Shown in pieces: positions 1 through 5,868 of a DNA stretch of 64,000 nt. The notes under the pieces are model-generated. The model was given only the letters and a program-made list of their open reading frames with translations, searched no databases and had not been told where the DNA came from. The position numbers were made by a program, and so were the translations under genes. The DNA lies in contig CAJTVR010000007.1 of the NCBI GenBank assembly GCA_910580075.1, positions 1 to 64,000 on the forward strand. The letters run 5' to 3'. The stretch is from an uncultured Eubacterium sp. Its GTDB lineage: Bacteria; Bacillota; Clostridia; Lachnospirales; Lachnospiraceae. The number at the start of each line of letters is the position of its first letter. The stretch's first letter is position 1.

Positions 1-97
1 TCTGTTTTTCACAAAAAGTCACATGGACTCTATCAGGGGTTCTGAATAGTTACGTAATAGAGAATTATAAAAATGGAAAAAGAAAGGAAGCTAAGTA

Positions 98-955
98 ATG
101 GATATAAATAATTTGCAAAGAACACCGTCATATTCGTATCGGGTAGATGTTGACAGGATAAAGCAACGCTTACAGCAGGCAGATAAAAACAGTGTGTCAA
201 ATCAGCGGCAAAGTGACAGTGTGGATATTTCGGAGAAAGGTCGTAAGGCTTTGAGAGAAAAAATGTCCGCAACAGGAAAAACAGGGCAGAATGAGGATAT
301 AACAAAACTGTCGCCCATGAATTTTGGCAGCTCCGGCATAATGAATGATTTTGAAAAGATTATGTCAGAGTTGGGAGGGGGAGCAGTTTCTAATGATTTC
401 GTGTCAAAAGATTATTCGCAAGAAAGCGTAGATGTGCTGAAAGCGAAGTTTGAAAAAGAGGAGGGAACAAAAACAGATACGTTTGACAGCTATGTAAATA
501 AAATGGCTTCTGCGTATCAGTTAATGAAAGACCGTATAGAAGAAAAATATGCGGCTACTGACAGGCAGAAAGAATATTATATTGCGGCAGACGGAAGCAC
601 ACAAGAATTGACAAAGGAAAAGGAACTGGAAATGTTAGATCATGCCTATGAAACACATAGTAAGCTCATGGCAACATCTACGCAAATTTGGAGTGAGCTG
701 CAAGATTTCAAAGTGCAGATAAACTATCATTCCAGTAATTCAGAAACGGAAAAAACCGAAACAAAAAATCAAAATGCAGGGGTAAAAGAGCAAGCCTATA
801 AAGCATTTATGTCTGCAATCAGCAAGGAAAACGGTGGAATGTTAAAACAGAAAACAGGCAGCTTAAATCATTTCCGCTTGAATTTGGGAGTTTCATCTTC
901 TGCAAGAAATGTTCTGAATGGGATTTGGGATTATTATGCGAATATAAAGAAATAA
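98..955 (+). CDS. Hypothetical hydrophilic protein, 285 aa
   Basis: I do not recognise this protein. It is rich in Lys, Glu and Gln, with no signal peptide or membrane segment. It has a VDISEKGRKA-like stretch near residues 47-56 and long predicted helices (LKAKFEKEEG, KEKELEMLDHAYE). The start at 98 is supported by AAAGGAAG seven bases upstream. It stands alone, facing the small accessory genes that follow on the other strand, and is followed by a nested inverted repeat. Its position at the edge of a decayed island suggests mobile-element cargo, but that is only inference. Confidence 0.6.
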   Translation: MDINNLQRTPSYSYRVDVDRIKQRLQQADKNSVSNQRQSDSVDISEKGRKALREKMSATGKTGQNEDITKLSPMNFGSSGIMNDFEKIMSELGGGAVSNDFVSKDYSQESVDVLKAKFEKEEGTKTDTFDSYVNKMASAYQLMKDRIEEKYAATDRQKEYYIAADGSTQELTKEKELEMLDHAYETHSKLMATSTQIWSELQDFKVQINYHSSNSETEKTETKNQNAGVKEQAYKAFMSAISKENGGMLKQKTGSLNHFRLNLGVSSSARNVLNGIWDYYANIKK

Positions 956-1027
956 TAGAGGTGTGTTAAAAAATCCGTGGGCTTTGTCAGAGTAATACAT
1001 GGGAGTGTAAAATAAACTGTGTATTTT

Positions 1028-1139
1028 CTTAAAACTGCCATTGGGGATTATATCAAATCCTCGGAAGCCTGTAAAGGCTGGAAGGCTTACCTTGACAGGC
1101 TTCCGAGGATTTTAGGATAGCTTCTAAGCAGTTTTAAAG
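1028..1139. repeat. Nested inverted repeat downstream of the first gene
   Basis: Two inverted repeats lie one inside the other. The outer arms are CTTAAAACTGC (1028-1038) and GCAGTTTTAAAG (1128-1139). The inner arms are AAATCCTCGGAAGCCTGT (1055-1072) and its exact complement ending at 1113. The RNA could fold into a very long hairpin. A strong terminator is the simplest reading; an end of a small mobile element is an alternative. Confidence 0.7.
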
Positions 1140-1192
1140 AGGTAGTATTTTGAAAACAACTTACACACTTAAACTGACACACCCTCTAATAA

Positions 1193-1229
1193 CAAAAGGA
1201 CACTTTCATTTGTTGAAAATGTCCTTTTG
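1193..1229. terminator. Hairpin between convergent genes
   Basis: CAAAAGGACA (1193-1202) pairs with TGTCCTTTTG (1220-1229) around a short loop, with A-rich and T-rich flanks in both directions. It lies just past the 3' end of the gene at 1239-1535 and after the first gene, so it could end transcription from both sides. Confidence 0.6.
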
Positions 1230-1238
1230 CACATACAC

Positions 1239-1535
1239 CTATTCAAATTCTTTTATTTCAGATGCAAGCCTTATTCCGTCCTGCAAGCCCAATCTGTATG
1301 CGACTGCGCCATATGCTGCGCCGCAGTCGTTAGCGGCTGAAATCGCTGTATCAACGACACTGCTCTGTTCTTTGTCCAGCCCTGCCTTTTCCAGTCTGTC
1401 AAATGCTTTGCCCTGACGTTTCAGTGTGGCTTGGTAATCCTTGCTTCTGCTGACTGCTCTGTCTAAGGCTTTGACTGTCCTTATTTTGACGAATATGTCC
1501 AATAGATATTTGGATTTCTTTCCTGCTTTTTCCAT
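1239..1535 (-). CDS. Small DUF6809-like protein, 98 aa
   Basis: The start is placed at the ATG at 1535 because AAAGGAGTG lies 5-7 bases before it; an upstream in-frame ATG at 1559 has no such site. The protein begins MEKAGKKSK and ends with an AYRLGLQDGIRLASEI segment. That segment resembles the C-terminal helix (xxGFRLGxRLxxEI) of DUF6809-type proteins common on Clostridial mobile elements. No enzymatic motif or membrane segment is visible. It is the last of four small same-strand genes (2642 down to 1239), probably one transcript. The family call is by resemblance only. Confidence 0.55.
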   Translation of the reverse strand: MEKAGKKSKYLLDIFVKIRTVKALDRAVSRSKDYQATLKRQGKAFDRLEKAGLDKEQSSVVDTAISAANDCGAAYGAVAYRLGLQDGIRLASEIKEFE

Positions 1536-1563
1536 AAAACACTCCTTTCGCAAATACATTTTG

Positions 1564-1986
1564 TTAAGGTAAGTCTTTCAATAAATCTAGTTGTTGTTCT
1601 GTTTTTCCCAAAAGCAGATTTTCAATGCCTGTCTGTTCTGCAAAACAAATTTTCATGTCAAAAAGTTCTTTCTGTTTTTCTTTGGGCAGACATTTGAATA
1701 TATCCTTATAATCCATATCTTCCATTGGCGTTCCTGACGCTGAATTAAGAAGCTGCGTATATAACCACTCACGCCAAAGGTCATTAAACAAACTTCTGCT
1801 GTCTACAAAAATGTATGCGGTATCAAAACCAAACTGGACATTGTAATACTGCAATTTTACAAAACCGTATCTTCCTGCATTGAGCACCAATAAGTCCTCG
1901 CTTTCGTAAAGTTCTGCAAATACGTCTGCTACTTTTTGGCAGTTTATTGTTTCCTCGTCAGTAATATATGTTTGCTCTTTATTCAT
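1564..1986 (-). CDS. Hypothetical protein, 140 aa
   Basis: I do not recognise this protein. It is acidic, soluble in appearance, with aromatic-rich central strands (GRYGFVKLQYYNVQFGF) and a Leu-rich helical C-terminus. AAAGGAGAC sits just before the ATG at 1986. It lies 28 bases upstream of the small gene ending at 1239 and downstream of the DUF6809-like gene, so it is probably co-transcribed with the other small accessory genes. Confidence 0.6.
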   Translation of the reverse strand: MNKEQTYITDEETINCQKVADVFAELYESEDLLVLNAGRYGFVKLQYYNVQFGFDTAYIFVDSRSLFNDLWREWLYTQLLNSASGTPMEDMDYKDIFKCLPKEKQKELFDMKICFAEQTGIENLLLGKTEQQLDLLKDLP

Positions 1987-2043
1987 GCCTGTCTCCTTTA
2001 GGTTATTGCTTGATGATATTCTTTTTCAAAGCATATATCTGTC

Positions 2044-2325
2044 TTAAAGAAACATATCCTGCTCTGCGAAAATTTCCGCTATCATAAGAACACCTAACCG
2101 AAAACCACGCTGAAATTTCAGCTCTGCGTCATAACAACTTTCGTCAAAAAGAGTATCCACTAATTGTGTCAATATTTCTTTTTCTTCATCGTTTAATTTT
2201 TCTGCTAACTTCTCTTGGAGTTCGCAGCCCCTGTCAGATACTTCCCTATGTTCGGGGCTTTTCCTCTCTGTTCCGCTGTCTACACGAAGCTGCTCGGTTA
2301 AAAATGCCTCTAAAATCTTTCCCAT
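2044..2325 (-). CDS. DUF6809-like small protein, 93 aa
   Basis: The protein runs MGKILEAFL ... and ends with a helix reading FQRGFRLGVLMIAEIFAEQ, close to the conserved C-terminal GFRLGxxLMxEI segment of DUF6809 proteins. The ATG at 2325 is preceded by AAAGGAC at about 11 bases; an in-frame ATG at 2358 would add 11 residues and has no clear site. The function of the family is unknown. It shares its fold signature with the gene at 1239-1535, so the island carries two diverged members. Confidence 0.6.
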   Translation of the reverse strand: MGKILEAFLTEQLRVDSGTERKSPEHREVSDRGCELQEKLAEKLNDEEKEILTQLVDTLFDESCYDAELKFQRGFRLGVLMIAEIFAEQDMFL

Positions 2326-2468
2326 TCTGCTTATCTGTCCTTTCTGATTTGTCCACAAGACGCTTGCAAGACAGAGCCGGACAGTGTATAATATTTGTGC
2401 GGTTCGCCTTGTGCGGGTGGCATAGGGGAAGTGGTGTAAATACGTTTGCCAACGGCACCACTTCCTTC

Positions 2469-2642
2469 TTATTTTTTTGCATTGAGAGCCTTAATTCCAT
2501 CACGCAATCCCTGTGGACGTGATACGCCTGCCTGCTGACAGTATTTGTCCAGCATTTGCAGTTCTTCTTCGGTCAGACGTACATCAACACGCATAGTCTT
2601 GGGATTGTCCGTCGTTGGTCGCCCCCTATGCTTTTCCGGCAT
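2469..2642 (-). CDS. Ribbon-helix-helix DNA-binding protein, 57 aa
   Basis: This small protein reads MPEKHRGRPT..., then a strand MRVDVRLTEEE and two helices (ELQMLDKYCQQAGVS, RPQGLRDGIKAL). This is the layout of CopG/Arc-type ribbon-helix-helix repressors, which bind DNA as dimers through the paired strand. The start at 2642 follows GGAAAGGAGGGAAGT; an earlier ATG at 2669 lies too far upstream of that site to be preferred. It is the first gene of the small-gene cluster. A promoter with two identical 13-base direct repeats lies immediately upstream, so autoregulation is likely. Confidence 0.75.
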   Translation of the reverse strand: MPEKHRGRPTTDNPKTMRVDVRLTEEELQMLDKYCQQAGVSRPQGLRDGIKALNAKK

Positions 2643-2671
2643 ACTTCCCTCCTTTCCTTGCCAACACAAAC

Positions 2672-2721
2672 AGTATAATATATTACCGCCAATAATTCAA
2701 GAAATATTTTACCGCCAATAA
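2672..2721 (-). promoter_or_regulatory. Promoter with paired operator repeats for the RHH gene
   Basis: On the minus strand, TTGAAT (2695-2700) and TATACT (2672-2677) are separated by exactly 17 bases. The 13-mer TTACCGCCAATAA (plus-strand reading) occurs at 2683-2695, inside the spacer, and again at 2709-2721, just upstream of the -35. The 26-base period puts both copies on nearly the same DNA face class, as expected for cooperative repressor dimers. The bound protein is inferred to be the adjacent RHH protein. Confidence 0.7.
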
Positions 2722-2920
2722 ATGCTTAACTGCTTGCCATGCACCTTTTATTCATTTCTACAATCATACAGGGAAAGGTAGTGCAAAAGATTTGTAAAAC
2801 AGATAAAAATAAAATGGAGGATACTTCCCCCATTTCAATCAGATGTATATATAGTTAAATGCGAAAGCAGTGAACAAAATTCTTCAGTATGCTTGGTCAT
2901 ACTTTTATAAATTCTGACAA

Positions 2921-3649
2921 TTACGAAAATGCAGAAATTATTTCTTCAAGCTGCTGTTTGTTGCAGGCAGGAAGTTGCGATACTGTGGAAATTTCATATT
3001 TCTGCCATATCAAGGAAGATTTTTTCTTCGGAAGAATCCCAAATAGATACTTATCCTCCCAATCTTCAAACATAACTCCATTTTTCTTTAGTGTATAGTA
3101 TGTTTTCATGGTCAGGGCATAATCACGCTGGCAAATGGCATATAAATCATGGGCGGTTTTGTGTTTAAAGTCGTCCATGCAGAATATATTGTTCTGAAAA
3201 AAGATAGTGTGTAGTGCTACAGGAAAGTGGCAACTGTCAAATGCTTCCTTAATAGAAGAAAGAGAACGTATCTGAATGCCATATTTCTCACATATGCTGT
3301 CAAGTTCCGGCATTGTGCTTTCCACCATATTACGGAACTTCAATATTTCCTCTCTGGGATGTGTTGACAACTGTGAGAGGTATAGTATGTTATTCCGCAT
3401 AAGGACATTTTGTAACCGTTTCGACATGGGAATACCATTAACAGATATTTCATTTTCCGGCGGGTACAGGTATCCTAATGCGTTCAGTTCATCGGCAATA
3501 GCAAGTGCATTACAATTTTTGGGACATTTATTTGCAAATGTCAGATAATTGAGCCCTTCAAGTTCTGAAACTTTGGTTATTTGTAAATTCCATGACAAGG
3601 CTGCTTTAACTTCTGCAGAAAGGTTTAAGTCTTTAATATATGTTTCCAT
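2921..3649 (-). CDS. Protein with RNA-polymerase-alpha-CTD-like helix-hairpin-helix motif
   Basis: About 242 residues. The central part (RLQNVLMRNNILYLSQLSTH, then REEILKFRNMVESTMPELDS) matches the pattern of the RNA polymerase alpha-subunit C-terminal domain: a helix, an 'L..L' turn, then a 'kfRNmg..sl.El' helix-hairpin-helix. Weaker echoes occur near the N-terminus (ITKVSELEGLNYLTFAN) and the C-terminus (YEISTVSQLPACNKQQLEEII), so the protein may be three such modules. The start is uncertain: the ATG at 3649 has no ribosome binding site, a TTG at 3664 is in frame, and an insertion sequence begins at about 3669. The 5' end may therefore be lost. The role is unknown; DNA or RNA binding is plausible. 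Confidence 0.55.
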   Translation of the reverse strand: METYIKDLNLSAEVKAALSWNLQITKVSELEGLNYLTFANKCPKNCNALAIADELNALGYLYPPENEISVNGIPMSKRLQNVLMRNNILYLSQLSTHPREEILKFRNMVESTMPELDSICEKYGIQIRSLSSIKEAFDSCHFPVALHTIFFQNNIFCMDDFKHKTAHDLYAICQRDYALTMKTYYTLKKNGVMFEDWEDKYLFGILPKKKSSLIWQKYEISTVSQLPACNKQQLEEIISAFS

Positions 3650-3700
3650 ATCTGATATTGTCAATATCGGTTGACACTTTTTTTACAAGGATATCAATGT

Positions 3701-4576
3701 CTAAGCAGCAGATCCCAGAGATTCGTAATATCTCTGCCTTTTTACCATAGGAGGAAGCCCTTCATTAGCAGAGCATATCCTCCTGTTATTCCAATAGCTG
3801 ATGAAATATCTCCAGATAATGGTTTTTACCTCATCCACGGTCATTTTCTCTGTATCATGCCTTCCATAGAGGAGTTCCTCCTTCATTCGTGCCCGCATGC
3901 TTTCACACCGCGCATTGTCATGACAACGTCCCTCTGCGCTGTTCATACTCTGGAGAATACCGTATTATGTGATACTCCTGCGGTAGGTTGCGCTGGTATA
4001 CTGTGAGCCCCGGTCCGAATGGATGATGCCTCCCTTAAGCGCCGGATAGGCACGGACCGCATTTTCAAGTGTGCATTTGCATAATTCCGCTTTCATGTTT
4101 GTATCCATTGCCAGTCCAAGAATTGCTGCGTCAAAGCAGTCGAATATGGCAGATACATACAGCTTTCCGTCTTTTGCCTTGATTTCAGTGATATCTGTAA
4201 CACATTTTTTTAATGGTTCTTTGGATGAAAAATCCCGTTTCAGCAGATCATCGGATTTTCTTGCCTCACGGTCCGCTTTGGTAATTCCATTGGGTTTTCG
4301 TCTCGGACGGTGGCTAAGTCCGATCTTTTCCATGACGCGGCAGACCGTCCTCCCGCCCGGAATACGGATGCCTTCCGGTTGTTTTAAGAGAAGCGCCTGA
4401 TACATGCGGATCCGTCCATAAGTATCGTTACATTCATCCTCCGATACGACTGCACGCATGCTATCGGCTAAATCCTGATATTTCCACGGACGGTCTTTGC
4501 CTGCCAGATATTTATAAAATCCCTGCCGCGTCACTTTCAGCATCCGGCAGCAGAAAGAAATCTTTCCCTTTATCAC
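3701..4576 (-). pseudogene. IS3 OrfB transposase (DDE) with premature stop
   Basis: The reading frame from 4576 gives an IS3 OrfB: an HTH_21-like N-terminus (RMLKVTRQGFYKYL), then the rve integrase core with catalytic Asp in CVTDITEIKAKDG and in IIHSDRGSQYTS. A TAA at 3965-3967 stops it after ATYRRSIT. The same frame then continues YGILQSMNSAEGRCHDNARCES..., carrying the catalytic Glu, down to 3701. No base is missing, so this is a nonsense change (most simply CAA to TAA) between the second Asp and the Glu. The first start is a GTG. Without readthrough the catalytic triad is incomplete. Confidence 0.85.
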
Positions 4577-4604
4577 GCGTCCTCAGTTTTTATGGCAAGA
4601 AACA

Positions 4605-4919
4605 TCATTCTCTGCCTTTTGCAGACTTCCGACGGCTGGCGGCGAAAAAAGCGCTTGCTTCCTCAAGAAATTCGTTTTCTTCTTTCAAGCGGCGGATTTC
4701 TTTTTCCTGCTCTTTGACTTGTCTGCGCAGGATTGACAATTCCTCTGCGAGACTCATTGCCGTCTGTGGTGTGTGCGAACCGGAACCGGCATCCAGTCTT
4801 CCCTCCCTTGCCGTTTTCGTCCATGCATACATGGTATTTTCAGGGATGCCCAGCTCAGAAGCTGCTTTTGCCCCGCCAATTTCCTTTGCCAGCTTTACGG
4901 CCTGTATTTTGTACTCCAT
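4605..4919 (-). CDS. IS3 OrfA (helix-turn-helix and leucine-zipper protein)
   Basis: 104 residues. The N-terminus (IQAVKLAKEIGGAKAASELGIPENTMYAWTK) is the HTH_Tnp_1 DNA-binding domain. The C-terminal half (LRRQVKEQEKEIRRLKEENEFLEEASAFFA) is the heptad coiled coil that drives transposase multimerisation. It normally frameshifts into orfB, which begins 28 bases further on. The protein starts directly at MEYKIQ with no ribosome binding site, and an in-frame TGA lies 15 bases upstream. Family members usually have about 8-10 more N-terminal residues, so the 5' end is probably truncated at the junction at 4920. Confidence 0.8.
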   Translation of the reverse strand: MEYKIQAVKLAKEIGGAKAASELGIPENTMYAWTKTAREGRLDAGSGSHTPQTAMSLAEELSILRRQVKEQEKEIRRLKEENEFLEEASAFFAASRRKSAKGRE

Positions 4920-4920
4920 G

Positions 4921-5170
4921 TCACTGTTACATCATTACAGACATGCTTATCGGAACGCAACTCCAATATAAAGCCATTTACAGTAGCCAGCGTAACGTCA
5001 GAAATAAGGAATGTTTCATCATCTAAGAAACGGTGGAATACGTTAAATTGATACTGATAAAGTTTGATTGTTTTACCAGACAGATTTTTAATTTAACAAT
5101 GCCCTTTAAAGTCCTCAAACGCTTCGTCCACGGTTAAGTTGTCTGAGTTTTTGAGAGATAATTTTTTCAT
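4921..5170 (-). pseudogene. Tyrosine recombinase (integrase), 5' fragment
   Basis: A frame starts at the ATG at 5170 behind AAAGGAGCATTTCC and reads MKKLSLKNSDNLTVDEAFED... It meets one in-frame TAA after GHC, then continues IKNLSGKTIKLYQYQFNVF, HRFLDDETF, LATVNGFILELRSDK and DVTV before hitting the IS at 4920. This is the N-terminal SAM-like core-binding domain of a phage/ICE integrase. The catalytic half is not found on the far side of the IS, so a deletion accompanied or followed insertion. It sits next to tRNA-Leu, a common integration target, which fits an element that once integrated there. Confidence 0.65.
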
Positions 5171-5264
5171 GGAAATGCTCCTTTCTTATGCTCGTCAGAC
5201 GATCAGAAAACGGTAAAGCAGTCTTGCGAGTATAAAAGGAATAGAAAGAAAGTTTTAGAAATAA

Positions 5265-5293
5265 AAAACCCTGTAAATCTAAGATTTACAAGG
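5265..5293 (-). terminator. Terminator of the minus-strand tRNA-Leu
   Basis: Downstream of the tRNA on its own strand, a CCTTGTAAATC stem, a TTA-containing loop, and GATTTACAGGG are followed by six T. It is a conventional intrinsic terminator about 17 bases past the tRNA 3' end. Confidence 0.75.
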
Positions 5294-5309
5294 CTTCCCA
5301 AGGGTTAAG

Positions 5310-5394
5310 TGCGGAAGATGGGACTTGAACCCACACGAGCGCATTGCCCACAAGATCCTTAGTCTTGCTCGTCTGCCAGTTCCGACACTTCCGC
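5310..5394 (-). tRNA. tRNA-Leu, anticodon AAG
   Basis: An 85-base class II tRNA with a GCGGAAG/CTTCCGC acceptor stem, A discriminator, GGTTCAAGTCC T-arm and a long variable arm (GTGGGCAATGCGCTCGT region). The anticodon stem CAAGA/TCTTG encloses the loop CTAAGGA, giving AAG (reads CUU, and CUC if A34 is deaminated). The CCA end is not encoded. A clear promoter lies upstream (5428-5456) and a terminator downstream. Leu decoding of CUY is more often done by a GAG anticodon, so the A34 is noteworthy. Confidence 0.9.
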
Positions 5395-5427
5395 ATTATC
5401 TGTCAGGGATCTCCTGACGACTCGTAT

Positions 5428-5456
5428 ATAATATCATTGTATTCTTAAAATGTCAA
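5428..5456 (-). promoter_or_regulatory. Promoter of tRNA-Leu(AAG)
   Basis: On the minus strand TTGACA (5451-5456) and TATTAT (5428-5433) are separated by 17 bases, about 35 bases upstream of the tRNA. A small GTCAGG/CCTGAC hairpin lies in the leader. Confidence 0.8.
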
Positions 5457-5532
5457 GCAGAATATAAAAAAAGTTGGAAAATTTTGAAACAAAATGTTTT
5501 CAAAAAAATTTAAAAAAAATTAAAAAAAACTA

Positions 5533-5561
5533 TTGACGAATCCTATTAAGTAGTGTAATAT
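5533..5561 (+). promoter_or_regulatory. Promoter of tRNA-Leu(CAG)
   Basis: TTGACG (5533-5538) and TAATAT (5556-5561) are spaced by 17 bases. Transcription would begin near 5568, leaving a leader of about 20 bases (5569-5589) that resembles a degenerate copy of the tRNA's own D-arm region. The two tRNA promoters are back to back across an A/T-rich tract. Confidence 0.75.
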
Positions 5562-5589
5562 ACTTATTGTGCCGAGCGGAATTGGCCGA

Positions 5590-5673
5590 GCAGAAGTGGC
5601 GGAATTGGCAGACGCGCAGGCTTCAGGTGCCTGTGGTAGCAATATCGTGTGGGTTCAAGTCCCATCTTCTGCA
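5590..5673 (+). tRNA. tRNA-Leu, anticodon CAG
   Basis: An 84-base class II tRNA with a GCAGAAG/CTTCTGC acceptor stem, A discriminator, GGTTCAAGTCC T-arm and a long variable arm. The anticodon stem CAGGC/GCCTG encloses TTCAGGT, giving CAG (reads CUG). CCA is not encoded. It is divergent from tRNA-Leu(AAG), and an intrinsic terminator follows about 10 bases later. Confidence 0.92.
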
Positions 5674-5683
5674 CTTAAGCAGC

Positions 5684-5720
5684 AAAAAATAAGAATCCGG
5701 ATTACGGGTTCTTATTTTTT
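5684..5720 (+). terminator. Terminator after tRNA-Leu(CAG)
   Basis: AAAAAATAAGAATCC pairs with GGTTCTTATTTTTT around a short ATTAC-type loop. The A-tract/T-tract stem makes it usable from both directions, including for the glycosyltransferase gene ending at 5869 on the other strand. Confidence 0.8.
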
Positions 5721-5868
5721 GTTATATGTTTTTATTTCGCAGGCAATAAACCTGGAATGTGTTCGAATAATTATTTTCGCAATCTGCGCAGCAATTTTGA
5801 TGCTGCGTCAGCCTGATGGCACTTATCTGACTGTATGGTCTGCTGCCAGCCGGACAGAAGCGGGAACC

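Larger units (their letters stand above)
3669..4920 (-). mobile_element. IS3-family insertion sequence, decayed
   Basis: The element carries the standard IS3 pair, orfA (4919 to 4605) then orfB (4576 to 3701), both on the minus strand. The orfA-side end is missing: the coding start of orfA abuts the recombinase stump at 4921 without the usual 50-70 base leader or terminal repeat. The orfB-side end near 3669 has a GTTGACAC sequence next to a 15-base perfect palindrome (3654-3668). I could not pair terminal inverted repeats, so both limits are approximate. With one end gone and orfB interrupted, the copy is probably immobile by itself. Confidence 0.75.
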
